Shown here piece by piece: positions 21,301 through 36,300 of a stretch of DNA of 64,000 nucleotides; within the stretch, counting starts at the first letter, position 1, and each line of letters begins with the position of its first letter. The translations under genes and the position numbers were made by a program. The stretch spans positions 15,743,431-15,807,430 of the forward strand of contig NC_088322.1 of NCBI RefSeq assembly GCF_910592395.1, written 5' to 3'. The notes beneath the pieces are model-generated. The model was given only the letters and a program-made list of their open reading frames with translations, ran no database searches and was not told the origin of the DNA. The DNA comes from Lineus longissimus (lineage: Eukaryota; Nemertea; Pilidiophora; Heteronemertea; Lineidae).

Positions 21301-24300
21301 CCAGTTCCAAGTCAGGACTTTCACCATTGAGGGACTAGTTTTCCCATAACACCAGCAAGTTCATTTTTGCTCCTCTTTGACATCATTATTTGCTTTTTCA
21401 GAACCTAAACGTTTGAAGGTCGTAGAGAAAACGCCACCTTGCATGCCTGGACCTGATAACCGTGTAATGAGAGGGTGAACAGGTAAACAATCAAGAATAA
21501 AACATACGCCGTCTCCATTTGTGAAACGCACTGGGGCCTTCTGGGTAACGTCGCCACAGGGAATTAGAATTTGAAATTGAAACTCTTCAGTTACCAGGTT
21601 CATGCAAGGAGGTGTTACGATGATTGTTTACAAAACGTTGTCTGTTTACTGATCAGTCAGCTGTGATTCTTAAGCAATCCACACGTAGAGGAAAGGGTTA
21701 ATATTTTGAAGAAGAAGACAGGAGTGTGTCTATTTCATCAAGAGCATGCTGGGAAAGCACATCAGTGCTCTTTTATTGCAAAATATTGAAAAGCTGCTGG
21801 AGAGCGAAATGAAAAGATGGCCGTTTAGTTTTGAAAACCTCACAGATTATTTACTGAAATACATCTATTAGTCAACACCAAGTATCATTTTATCATTATA
21901 TTTTTGTTAGTGTCTTCAATTTGGCACCAAGAAGACAGAATGTTGTTAGTCGTAAATATCAACCAATGATAATCTGTGTTAGACTGACTCCTGGACATGA
22001 ACGAAAAGCAAAACTACCTTGGCGACCCGTAGCGGAGTATAAATTTTTGAATGATTCAAAGAGACCTTGAACAGAAGAGCGTCGCTTGGTCGTGTTTGAC
22101 ATGGAACTGAAGAGAGACGGGTCGTAACCACTGTCGCCCTCGCTGTCCGCTGAAAAACATGCAAGGATGCAGGATGTAAACAACAATGAAGAGCAGACGA
22201 CACGCGACAGATGCAGTTACAATACTGACGATATGAATGAAAGCGTTAAAATACCAATTTAATCCAAAAGCATGAAATGTCATGTGTCATTCACCTCGAT
22301 CAGACCAAAACAGATCAATTAGATCAACGTCTTATCTGAGTCCTGTTCATTTAAAATAGATGGCAGCACTTGATGTAAACATCAATCAGATCGATCGTGA
22401 AATCAATTGACTTTTTCTTCTGCCTGACGTAACCTGAATCGCTCGTGCCTTTTCAAGTTCAAGTATAACACGATCAAGGGTGTAATACTGGATCAATAAT
22501 GGCTCAGCTAACATATCAATGCCAATGTCGGCCTCCAGCATTCTTCAAAGGATGGAACCTCAACTATGCAGTCCTAGCATACTGATAGGTATTGAACCAA
22601 CTATCTGTTGGGAACACCACCTCTACCCCATGGCTCTTAACAGAAATGACTAAGCCTTATCTGTTTTGGCTTTATTAAAGACAATGCCAACTCAATACAA
22701 AAGCTTTCTATTGTGAAAGTGAAATGTGCACTTTACACAAGTAAAATATTCAGTCCACTCAAACTTTTCTAATCAGCCATTTGATCTACATCTTTGAATC
22801 GTGCAAATGTACAGCATACATGATTTATATACAATGAAGACGGCACTCCAGGATTAGGATCCAGTCTTTTATGAATAATTTAAATGACAGTCCCAGATGT
22901 TCAATTAAGTATCATATATCTTTGTGAAAGAAGACTTGATAACAGGCTCAAGGCAATACTAAAGGGTAGGGTCATGCGTGGACAGCATTTTCTTCTTTTT
23001 TTGGCAACAAGTTGGTTTCTAATTAACTGCTACTCTTAATTGAGCAGTTAATTGAATAGTAGTCAATCAAGTAAACCAACCAGTAGCATATGATTTAATT
23101 GATGATGTGATTAGTTTGATTGACAGCTGAGATCAAGAGAACTCACACTGATCATTAGAAACTAGTCGAGTGTAAGTTATTGACCGATTGATTGGAAATT
23201 CTCATTACTTGTTTCATTGATCGGCTGACTGTCTGAACGATTGGCGATGGCTTGGCCACGGTCATTGCTGGAAAGTGGCCACTAAAGCAGTGTGTTCTTC
23301 ATGCAAATTTTGGCCAATTTGCAGACTGAAGGATGCCAAAAGAAGTGTTTTGTCTCCCCTCTCCTCGACCAACAAACTAGCAATATCTGCCTTGCTGTGC
23401 TGATTTTTCAAAGTTTCATATTCCCAGACAGGATTTGATTATTCTTCCATTCAGAATAGCACCCTCTGTATGAACCAACAACTCTAAATGTTGACATGCA
23501 AACAGCACCAAAGCATGCTGAGGCAGAGGCACACACAACATGATCAGCACAGAGACTTTACAAGCATATTTTGAAATCTTGCTTACATTCTGGCCTCCTT
23601 TTGAAGAGCGAGCGAACCACCTTTGCACTTCCGAAGCGGCGGAATCGTCGTTTGACATCCTGGTAGAACCAGTCACATGACTTGGTAACGAGCTCCCTGC
23701 AATTGACAAAGTGAGATGAATGGAGAAATCTGTGGTTGACAAATCTGTAATGGATGTTTCTGTTTGAATCATTTTATCAACAAAATTAAGCACTCAAAAT
23801 CCGAAATAGAATGTCTATCGAGTTTAATTTCAGATCAATTTTCAGTTCAATATTGTGATATGGTGAAAGCGTGTCAGAAGTATCTCAGACTGCGTGAGTT
23901 AATAATCGATACCAGACATAACTAATGATGTCGTGACTAGTTCCATTGGCCGATTTCCTCCTGGTTTCCTGCCAATACTCCTCCGTCAACCTGACCTTCC
24001 CACAATACACTTGCCACGTTGAGAAACATCAACAAATTTATATTCAAAACTTGACCATGAGAAGGGCGGCTTCAATCACACCAATAAAATGGCTAAGAAT
24101 TGTCGACATGCGCCATTGAGCCCGAAGCAATATCACATTCAGCTGTCGAGGAGGCTGAATAAAGAGCAATATCGACAAACACATCATGGATGTAGAGGTA
24201 TCATTTTCGTGCCAATATTTGCTTTCCTGCTGAATTATTCAGAAAGTAGAGGTTTTCTGAACTAACACCAAAAAGTGTCATGTTTGGGGCCGACTGTGAT

Positions 24301-27300
24301 TGCTCTCTGGGGACTCAGGGGTATAGTTCCTGTAGCTTGGTGGGTGGAGGGGAGAGAGGTGGCTATCAACGACTTCAAGATGTAGTTTATATTTCTATGT
24401 GAGGGTGAAGTGGCAGCCAGGCTTAGGTGTCAGAGAATATACATCTCAGGCAGGTTCGGTCAGGTTTTGAAAGTTGCCTCTGAAGAGCAATAGAGTCTGA
24501 AGGATTCTGTCAAAAAGTTGAGCTTGGAAGTTGGGAAAGAGCAAATCTGATCTGAGGTTAAAAGAAATGTTCATAGGCCCAATTGCCAACTCGGAGTATC
24601 AGAACCTTAATAAGATCAAAGAGCCATTTAATGTCAAAGCACGTTAAGATGATCCTGAGGTAATTTGGTTATCTGATAACGCCATCGGAATTCTTGAAGG
24701 TGCATGTTACCCTGTCTATTGCATACTTAAATGGATCGTGTCTTAGCTCTATATTCGCTACCCATTGCAGACTCTACCCGACATGGATCATGTCTCAGCT
24801 CTATGTAGGCTACCCATTGCGGACTCTACCCGACATGGATCGTGTCTCAGCTCTATGTAGGCTACCCATTGCAGACTCTACTCTACATGGATCATGTCTT
24901 AGCTCTATGTAGGCTACCCATTGCGTACTCTACCCGACATGGATCGTGTCTTAGTTCTATGTAGGCTACCCATTGCAGACTCTACCCGACATGGATCGTG
25001 TCTCAGCTCTATGTTGGCTACCCATTGCGGACTCTACCCGACATGGATCGTGTCTTAGTTCTATGTTCGCTACCCGTTGCGGACTCTACCCGACATGGAT
25101 CATGTCTTAGTTCTATGTTCGCTACCCATTGCAGACTCTACCCGACATGGATCGTGTCTTAGTTCTATGTTGGCTACCCATTGCAGACTCTACCCGACAT
25201 GGATCGTGTCTCAGCTCTATGTAGGCTACCCATTGCGGACTCTACCCGACATGGATCGTGTCTTAGCTCTATGTAGGCTACCCGTTGCGGACTCTACTCT
25301 ACATGGATCGTGTCTCAGCTCTATGTAGGCTACCCATTGCGGACTCTACCAGACATGGATCGTGTCTCAGCTCTATGTAGGCTACCCATTGCAGACTCTA
25401 CCCGACATGGATCGTGTCTCAGCTCTATGTAGGCTACCCATTGCAGACTCTACCCGACATGGATCGTGTCTCAGCTCTATGTAGGCTACCCATTGCGGAC
25501 TCTACCAGACATGGATCGTGTCTCAGCTCTATGTAGGCTACCCATTGCAGACTCTACCCGACATGGATCGTGTCTCAGCTCTATGTAGGCTACCCATTGC
25601 AGACTCTACCCGACATGGATCGTGTCTCAGCTCTATGTAGGCTACCCATTGCAGACTCTACCCGACATGGATCGTGTCTCAGCTCTATGTAGGCTACCCA
25701 TTGCGGACTCTACCAGACATGGATCGTGTCTCAGCTCTATGTAGGCTACCCATTGCAGACTCTACCTGACATGGATCGTGTCTCAGCTCTATGTAGGCTA
25801 CCCATTGCGGACTCTACCAGACATGGATCGTGTCTCAGCTCTATGTAGGCTACCCATTGCGGACTCTACCAGACATGGATCGTGTCTTAGCTCTATGTAG
25901 GCTACCCATTGCGGACTCTACCCGACATGGATCGTGTCTCAGCTCTATGTAGGCTACCCATTGCGGACTCTACTCTACATGGATCGTGTCTCAGCTCTAT
26001 GTAGGCTACCCATTGCGGACTCTACCCGACATGGATCGTGTCTCAGCTCTATGTAGGCTACCCATTGCGGACTCTACCCGACATGGATCGTGTCTCAGCT
26101 CTATGTAGGCTACCCATTGCGGACTCTACCCGACATGGATCGTGTCTCAGCTCTATGTAGGCTACCCATTGCGGACTCTACCCGACATGGATCGTGTCTC
26201 AGCTCTATGTAGGCTACCCATTGCAGACTCTACCCGACATGGCCAAGATTAATGAGTGCTAGCTGTCACATACCGAGGTAACTTGTTAGCAGAATCGTCA
26301 CCAGCTCATATGCAATCGAAGACCATGAATCATAAGTTATATCAATACTTTGGAGATGAGGGCAAATAACATCCCCGCCAAAAGATATCGATGGAAATAA
26401 AAGCACTGACTTGATGATGAGGTGGTCTACCCTGGGTGCCTACCCAGCCTCAGGCCTCCCTTGAACAGGTCAGACTTGGTCTCGCTAAACCACAGGACAC
26501 AGAAGGTGTCAAAGAATTGACAAGGCAGTTTTTATAAATGTAGCCTATGGACCTGAATGTGCCGGCAGAAATTAGTGTCTATAGAGCATCAAACCAAAGC
26601 GTCTAAACTAACTTTATTGAACCACCAACCATAAGTCGGGTAGATTCTTCTTTACGAAATCCAATAAAAACCTAATTTATACATGAATTGGAAATTGCTT
26701 CAGTTCACCAAAGGTCAAGGAGATACTGGAGAAGCAGCCAAGAGGAAAATATGGAGAAATCTTCTCGTAGTCGCATAATTAGAATGGATTGCCGATTCTG
26801 CGTGAAGAATTGGGGCTCAGCTTCTGAATATATGCATTGGTGAATTCAGCAAGAGGTCTACCAGACCACACTCATTTCCAAGATCGCACCTTCAAGGCGC
26901 TCGAGGTGGGGCTGCGCTCACTTTCCAAAATGACCATGACCCTTTGCTTGAGAGTCAGGAACCAGTCACCACCAAGCTCCACTTTGAAAGACATAAACAA
27001 CACACAGCTACCACTGAGATGACACCAATGACAACCAGAATGATACAATCTCATCACCCTAAACCTCAGCTCATGGCACCCTCATCAACCGTTCATTTAT
27101 ATTCATCACTTCACGATGTCCCACAAGATAAGTGGGGAAACCAGTAAACCCGGGAATCTGTTATCACAGGCGGGGGGAGGGGGTTTCTCCGCCGGGTCAT
27201 TACGATCCTTCATGTATTGGCTGGAACATGCAAGGTCATCATCTTATGGCTTATGGTACTTCACCACTGGGCATTGGCTTTCTTGGAAAGAGTTGACCTG

Positions 27301-30300
27301 AATGGCATAGCAAATGTCACCCTTAGTTGATCCAGTGGCTGTGCGCCTTCATGGACCACAGAGCCAGAGCACCTACATTACCCAATAGGAGGAGTTGTAC
27401 TCCAAGCTGATTCACCCATGCCAGATAAACTGTACAGGGAAGGGGAATTGGACCAATCATAGCTATGGTACGTTTTGTGGAAAAAACAACTGACAGTACA
27501 TGTACACAAAGGCTATAATTCTGCTAATGAGAAACTTTAAATTCAAAGTGTCTCACCTGTGTTTTTGGCACGTGCTGCAGACATACTCCTTAACATTATC
27601 ATCGTACACACAACAGTTCTTACACACGTTATATTTACATCCGATGCAGACGCGTTTACGGTTGAAGATGAAGTTGAATGTGTCACAACATCTCATGCAG
27701 CAGTTCTCGTTGAACGTTTCCTTCTCAGCTAAGATTTCACGGGTTTTCTTTTCCTTGTCAATCGATTCTTCTATTTTACTGCAAAGATAGAATGTGTGGC
27801 ATTTTAGAACAAAGTGACAAATGTCTTGGGGTACAAGTCGAAATGAACCAGGGATAAGCAATCTGAAACTAATCGGAAGTTCTTGAACCAATTGTTGGAG
27901 GGGTATTGCCTTTTTTAGCCCAAAAAGGACAGTCTTGTTCAAGTCTTCAGGAAAAGGGTGAACTCTTTACTTGGGAACTTGCAGTTGAAGAAAATCATAA
28001 CAGTTTTAAGAGGAAACTTCCAACTTTTAAAGAAAAAAAAGTTTCCTTGGCACAGCTCAATTGAGATTCCAGTTTCAGTCATTCAAGTAGCTAGTATGGT
28101 ATTTTCAGAAGTTCCGCTGAGGATCAGTGAGAGACGCCAGTTTCAAAGCAAACCCAATATGGCTGCCAGAGTCACTTGAAGGGAATCAACATCAACATTC
28201 ATCATCACTTTAGAGAAATTTGATTTCAGTGTTTTGTAAAGTAACCATGACATGATATCTCTCACATTCTGACAGTTAAACATAGACAAAACCTCTTTGT
28301 TTGCGATATCAAGTTGAGCAGACAGCAGTTTCCCAGTTTCCACCAGGAATTGTCAGATCTTAGTTTCAAAGCGAACTCAATACGTCTGTCACCATCACCG
28401 CTTCAAGCAAATTCCTGGACACCAGAAAGAGGCTCCGTTATCTGAGACTCCCATGAGGCACTCGGATATATCATCATCTTTAGAGACGTTGCCTCATTTC
28501 TGCTTCATATCAGACGGCTGGTTTTCTGAGGCATTGAATTTTGACAGTTTTTAAGCAATATGTCTGTCGAGCTAACTGCTAATGACTTTGATAGATAATG
28601 GTGTTTTTTTCCAGATAAGCTGCATTCTAGCTATGTAATCAATAGCAAGTACCAGCAGTATGATTACTGCAAGTACGGTTTTCATCTCGTCTAACGAGGG
28701 ACCGTCCCTCTACACACAGAAGAAACATATCAATACACAGCTATGTATATATATACATGTATAACTCTTCCATGAATATTTCAAATGGTGGACAGCCAGC
28801 CTGCCAATTAATCACCCACAAATTTCCCCGTCAGATGGGAAATGCCATATATGACACATCAGGATAATTGGAGTGGGGATAATGGTGGTGTTTAACCGAA
28901 GAGGTGTCTTGTCAGCGAGTTTACAGAGAATATTTACTTGATTTAACCCTTTATGATGGGATGCTCAAAGTGACCCCCTAACAAACCAATCACTTCTTTC
29001 ACTAGGAGACAGACTCATTTATACAGGAACTCTTGTGCAAGTGAAGTGCAAGATGCCACCTACGGAGAGGGGGACACAATTACTTTGATTGGTGGTGTTA
29101 CCACAGGCTATGACCAAGCCTGTGTATCGCCTCAGAGGCAGCCAAACATACCAACCAAACCACTAAATCTATTTTCCTCCTGCTCCACTGCTCACAATCA
29201 TCGACCACTGTTTTTTCCAAATTAGGAGATCGCTGTTTTATCGGGAAATGATTTCCTTGTTTTACGCCCGATTATATCTCTCTTCGTGGATCACTGGCGA
29301 TCAGTGGACCCATCAACCATGTGCGCTGGCAATAACCTGGCCCCCATGAGAATTGCTGGCAGCTCCTTGGTGAGTCGCTGTGGTCAGTCAGACAGAAAAA
29401 GGCAATTACCACAAGACGCAAGCTAGGTTCTTGGTCTTGCATTTGCTCGTAGGTGGTATACAGTCACTGCGGGTTATAGTACGCCGCCATGCTACAATTT
29501 CTGACAAACGCTCAATGCAAGACAAGCAGTGGTGTCCTTTGAGGCAGGATAGACTCTTTCCTTAGGTGTGTCTTTACGACATCTTAATACCATTACATCA
29601 GTGATGACCAACAGCACCATCAGCCATAGTTATAAGGGCCCCTTCTGCAGTTTCAGCCTATCACACCTTTAACGTGACATAAGCATTCTTGACATGGCAA
29701 CCTCAACTTTGCCACCACCGTTACCCTCTTTGCCATCAAGCTTCTACAGTTGTGTCAGCTCAGCCAATCAAATCAAGGACAACACAGTCAACGGGAGGAC
29801 GGGTGTTGGAGAACGGGGAAAAGAAGGCCAGCACATTTTGATGGAAATACAGTTCCTTCTGGTGATAACGGCCAGTTCCTGACACAGTGCTGTTAGCCAA
29901 CTCTTGGCATGGTGCCCTCTCCAAGCTGGTATCATTCAATGTCTAACAACACTGCACCTTTACAGCATAGTTACACGTTTGTGACACAAAGCTTTTAACA
30001 TTGACATTAACATGCAATCAGCAATGCATGGCTTGTGAAATTTAATCAAGGCGAGTTACTCGATCCCATCAATCAGTAGTTCATCCAGCTCACTCAACAT
30101 GAAAGGCAGGCTTGCATGGAAGAAGCTTGTTTCAACTCAATCACTAACAGGGAAAGAAGGGATCAGTGAAATGAGATTCTGGCTATTTGAATCTGCGAGG
30201 AGGTGTGCATTCAATTGTGTACCTTTTCTCCTGCTTTCTTTTCCAATCTTGAGAACTGAAATGCTGTCGACAGCAGCGTCATTCCCAAACAACCAATGTT

Positions 30301-33300
30301 TCTTCCCAATACACTTTTTAAGGAGGACGCTTCTTCGCCAACCAAGTCGCCTCACTGAATGACACAATCTCATCTCCAAGCACCAACCACAATAAAAATG
30401 TTAAAACCTCAAACATTAAATACCACTTAGCAATATTGGAATTGACAGAAGTTCTGAATATGAATGGGATCATGTTTATACCCATTAGGAAAGTAATCTT
30501 TAATAACTGCTTTGCCTTCATGATTGGGATGGGAGATGGCAGGAGGGGTGATAGATGGGGTACCTCGTCCCCATCAGCATGACACGGTGGCATTTCTGGC
30601 CGCCATGGCCAGATAAGCCGCTGGTGAGAGCGGCATGGCTGAAATCATTTCATGATGATTAACCAACAAAGGGACATGGGAAGGTATTTCTTGATTGCAT
30701 TTCTTGCCGACTCTGGTTGGCCGACTTTACAAGCTGATCTATCTCCTGAGTGGTGTATGTAAATCCTGAAGTCTCTGTCTTCGTGAAGGTATACCAACAC
30801 ACACCACACCAATGAGTCGGTATGAGCTGTCAGAATCTTAATCAATTCTAACTTCTGTGTTGGAGATTTTAAGCTCCCCTTCCCAAGAACGCAATTTGGC
30901 AGATGACAGAGCACTTTTCTGTGTGGTATTTCTTTCTGAATGTTTCTGCCAGCTGCTAACTGCACTAGCAGCATGATGATGGATGACATGAGGGCATGTA
31001 CCACAAGCCCGTGTGGGTACCATTTCCTTGCCTAATGAGACCCCTCTGCCTGGCATAACAATTTCCAACCTTGATTACATCGACAAGGTGTTGTCGCCTG
31101 TAACACGCAGATAATCGATGGCTGTAAATTACCCAGAGCAGGTGGATGACTAAGCGAAATCCGGATTTGTGGGAAATGGTTGGACAGTATTGTCTCAGTC
31201 ACTGAGCTCGCCATAAAGCAAGATTGCTAGCTTTATGGTCTTGCTAACCACATCCATTGTTACACAATACAGACATTGTCGTGGGCCATCCAACCACTAA
31301 TCAATGATGGTAGATTACTTCAGGTGACTTGGTCACGCTCTGATTTAAGCCTGGTATTGTCTCAGCATCGTAACTACATGACCAAACCTGCCATTCTATT
31401 GTTCACTTGTAATCAGGGCTTTGATTGAAGACCACACTTACACCTCTGAGGGTAATGCCTTCAGTGGCCTGGTTGAAACAGACAGGGTTCCTGTATTAAG
31501 TAGGGTGCCTCAGCCGAGGGGCATTCCAGACATTTGGTTTTTGCCAGTGGTATTGTCTCCATGGTGGGTCTCTATTGTGTTACAAAGGTAAACCAATACC
31601 TTTACCCACCGTGGTCTCCGCCGCTGGGAGGATGATCACGAATGTAAACATCACAAGATCATGTTGTGTGGCTTCTACAACAGTCTACTTCGATTAGCAA
31701 TGAAACAATGCCATAAATGAGTGGAGGTGCCAAGGTCAATGCCCTCCTCTTGTCGCTGCCACTGAGAATGGGATCAAAAATGACACAAGATCACAAGATC
31801 ACGTAGTGGAGCTTTACTTTGATTTCCATTGAAATGGCACTGGACAGTCCTGCCAAAGTGACTTTGCTCTCTGTGTCAGGTGTCGGGGAACTTTTGCTTC
31901 AACAACTCATCAGGACATCAGGTGGGCATTCTGACCTCAAGGCTTTCACATCTGCCCTGCCAGCAAAGTGCAGACAAATGTACACATTCTTCCTTCTGGA
32001 TGAATCAGTGGTCCCCTCAACACAGGAACTAAGCACTCTACATTACTGCCCGCCCTGCAGTAACTGTAGACCAGACTGCTAGTAATCACGGCAAGGAGTA
32101 GCAATTAATACATCTCAAGAAACCCTCAGCCTAACAATCATGAGTCCTGGAGTTGACCGCCAGATCAGAATGCGGAAATGAACCAGCTCAACATCGCTAC
32201 GTTGATAAGCATTAAGTTCATTAGCGGACTGAGTGCAAACACTACAGCTAAGATATGACATTGCCATCAGTGATACATGACCATTTTATCAAATCATTCC
32301 TATCCTGGGGAAATGGCATTTAATTTAGCAATGCTAGTCTATCCTGACTGCATTTACTGCAGTTTATGGTATATGTGATTAATGTAAACAGAGTCATACA
32401 CAATGTTAAACTTTGTTAGCAACTCGTTAGCTTGAGAAATATCGAGGCATAGATTAGCAACATTTTAGAAATAATGGGGGTTATTTTTTAGAGCTGTCAT
32501 ATAATTCAGCAGTCACTTCAATTAGCCAAGTTTTATGATACAAGTGGGTGCCGCTCAGTGTTATGAGACTAGACATGTGGGCAAAAGCCAGGCCGGCTTC
32601 ATCAAGTTTGAGACAGTCACCTAAAGGTGTCTCTGCAATCACACAGTACATATCACCAAGTCAAATCAGACCCAGTTCCCAACAGTGCTTGGACCAACTT
32701 GCTGCCTATACAGTGGATCTTGAATTTGGGAAAATTGTTTCTTCAAAGTTACTTGTTCAAACAGCCAATAAGATGTATCTGTCAGAGAAGATAATGATGT
32801 CTGAACAACAAACAACCATCCCTAAAGATTCGACTAGCATTGACTGAAAGCTTGACCATATTATCCTCCACTTGAATGGTTGTATAGTGGTCACCATGGT
32901 AATGGTTTAGTGGATTCGGGAGATAAATGGAGCAATTTGTCAGAATGAGCACTGAGAGATGAAAACTTGGAGAGATTTGTATCCGGTTGGTTATCACTTT
33001 GGTGATTAGATGACAGGGATCTGCATACATGTCAGGCTCGTCACTCATAGGAGTGATAAATGCTGATCTGAGCATCTGTTTATGGTATCAAAAGTCTAAA
33101 TGAGCTTGGTGTGACGATATCATCAATGAAGGTCACATCTATAGTCACATCATTGACTGACTCCTGGCATATTTACTCTCGCCTGCCACAGAGGTCAGCC
33201 TTGCCTACAATCCATTAGGACATCAATGGCACAGAAGGTTTATCAGTGGTGATTGAATGATTTAGGGGGGTTACTTGCTGATTACTCCAACGGGCAGATA

Positions 33301-36300
33301 ATGACTGGGTATTGAGGTGATTGGGTTATGGTAATGATTGGCTTGGGTCCGACAGGGAATTGACTCAGAAATGACCAATGCATGAGGAAGGGATTAGCAG
33401 TGGTTGTGAGTGATTTAAATGCATGCATTTGCTGATTACTTCAGTAGTCAGTTGGGGTATCAGCACAGGGAGTAAGGTGATTGGGTTTGGGTGAAGATTG
33501 GCTCTTGTCCTTCTGGGAATGGACTCAAGCATTGACCACTCAGTCCATGTGGCAAGCTGCTGAAAAGTCAGCAGCTTTCCATCGTCAAAAGACTTGAATA
33601 TAACCACTCAGTCCAATGCTGAGGTACAGAAAGGTTGAGAGTGTGACTATAAGTTTTATCTCAGACGTTTTCGCTGATGTCAGGAGACTCAATTTAGCAT
33701 AACAAAACACATAGCCCTTGCACCTTAGGTAATCCATTAGCCACATCTCAGACACCTACACAAAGGACCCTACTTAGTTTGTCTCAGCTCAAGACAGGTC
33801 CAGACTCCCACGGGATGAGCTGGAGAGACTGACATTAGGTGAGGAGCACTTTTAGACCCACTTTAGTTGACAGGTCCAGACTCCCACGGGATGAGCAGAC
33901 TCCCACCGGATTAGCAGGAGAGACTAGTGGTATTAAAGGTGAGGGGCCCTTTGGGAGCCTACTCTGGTTGACAGGTCCAGACAACCAGAAGTATGCTACA
34001 TATCGTGACTGTCTGTTGAAGCTATAGTAAGAAGTGACTCAGAGAACATAGGATGCAATCACTGAGCCAGATGAGAAAATCTGCCATCACCCATTGAGAT
34101 GGAAAGAACCAGCATTGCTTTGGCACCCCTCCATTCTTCCTAGTCATCAACTTCCCTTCCAAATTCATTGAATAATGGTTTCATGGTACTCTAGAGAATC
34201 CACCAAATATCCGATCTAAATAACTGATATCATTCGTCCCCAACAAGAAAATGTCAAGAAAGCACAAGTAATGATTTAAAGATCAAAATTCATCAAATAA
34301 CACTTTTATGACGCTTTGGCGAATCTGCCAAACATCAGATTTTAATATCGGAGATAGCTCAGCCCGTCGGGAAATCGGAATATCCAAATCGACAACCAAC
34401 CTTGAATTTTATGATCAAAATATCTGAAGACAGGAATCTAATCTGTGTCTGTGTCAGCCAGCTGGCTGGAGGGTGCTGTACATTGACCTTTACTTTTCTG
34501 TCTTATGTTATGTATCAACATTCTAAGTTGGATTGGCACAAAGATGATGATCAAATTATCCTTCATTTCACTTTGAGAATGACTTGACAAACTGTACATG
34601 TACGTGAATAACTGATGCTGTGTTCACTGCATGACTTGGTCACGATAACTAGGAGTCAATTTCAAGAAAGTTTTATAGTTTGGTTGCCAATGTATCAAAG
34701 CTATGACCAAACCAAGCAGCCTTGAGGGAAGGATATGCTAATCTTCAAGAACCAGATCCTACCAGTTATTTGGAGGACTATTGACAGTTGATGAAGAACT
34801 GAGGACTACATCGATATCCCTTCCTGCCACTGATGGCGCCACAGCCATTGGTGAAAGCTTGGCTGCAGACCACTTACATGTAATCTCTCATCTCTGATCA
34901 AGCCAACCACATTATGAACCCTGAGGAAGCAATTAGCCCTAATCACTGCAATGTTAAATGTGTGGTTAAAAGCTCTATTGGTAGACCTGATGTCCATTAT
35001 TGTCAGTATTATTGACCTCAGGGTTTGACATGGTGAGCACCAAAGGTAGACATGGTCTTTGGTTTTTAATGGCAATATTTATGGCCTCAGCTTGTTATAT
35101 CTTGGTTTGTCTTTGTAGGCGAAGAAAAACAAGACCCCCCCCAATCATATTATGAGCCTGATCCAATACAAGTCCCATCCATTTCCCGAACTGAAATCAT
35201 AGCCTTTTCTTGAAAAAAATCTTCTTTGAGAAAGTTCCATAAAAAACATCTTAGTAGAAAAGCGCAGCCCCTTAGGTGCCTCTAGCCCAATTAGCACCTA
35301 CTCACACCAAAGTGAAACAGGTATCTCATGTTGAAAGCAATAATTAGCCATATTACAGTGATTTAGCAATCGCTCCAAACCTTTTATGACGTGATCACCT
35401 CCATCTATGAGCTTCCAATTTAATCTGGATTGAAGTGACAGCACGACTGCTGTTCTTAACCTTTTTATAACAGGCTTGAGGTTGGTGAGGTATTCAGTTC
35501 AAGAGCTCGGGATTCGGCAGAGTTGACACGAATCCCAAAACTCTTCCACAAAAGTCTACTTGTTCTGAATGGTGTTGCAGTTGAGGCTTGCATCAGCCAC
35601 TGTGTCTGACACGCAGATGGCTTCTGTGATAAGTAAGCCCATCATGCTCAGAGAGTCTCACATCATCCTCAACCCCTCTGACTGTGCTTTCAAACAAAAC
35701 GGTAATGGAATAATCACAATTGCAACATAGAACCACTGTAAGTTTCATTCACCAACCATTGCCTTCATTTTTTTGTATTGTCATCCAACAAGAGATAGGG
35801 AAAATGATCAAATCATGACCAGCGCAGAAACCTTGAAAGCCAATCTGATTCCATTGTTGCAACCATCAGCGTATCATGTTCGGAGATGATACAAATTCGT
35901 GCTGTTTAGTGATCCCTAACATAATCCACATTCATTTCCGAATGTCGTCTGCTCATTTCCCTTCACGAACAAGACGCAAACATGAGTTATTGTCGTTGCT
36001 GGTTGGATGGGAAGGTTCACTGTCATGAAGCTTTGTAGATGCCTTGAAAGTAAGCACTTTTCATAATAAGCTGAGAGCTGAGCTTCAATTAGACATTACA
36101 AACTATGTAAAGGATATTGGTGATTTGTAATGTGTTGGAGGGAAGTGGGGACCGCCAGAGGAATCCTCAGAGAGAGAGGCGCCCTCTTTATCACATGAAG
36201 ACGTGCACTGACTCAGAGTCGAACCCATGACCACAGAGGTGAAACATCGATCTAACCATCGGACAGACTACTTCACGCCAAGACTTGCACTACCTAATTC

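Noticed and set aside
24694-25328. Plus-strand frames of 72-83 codons repeating Tyr-Val-Gly-Tyr / Leu-Cys-Arg-Leu patterns
   Set aside because: They lie in the 52-bp minisatellite and follow its period; there is no start context or splice support.
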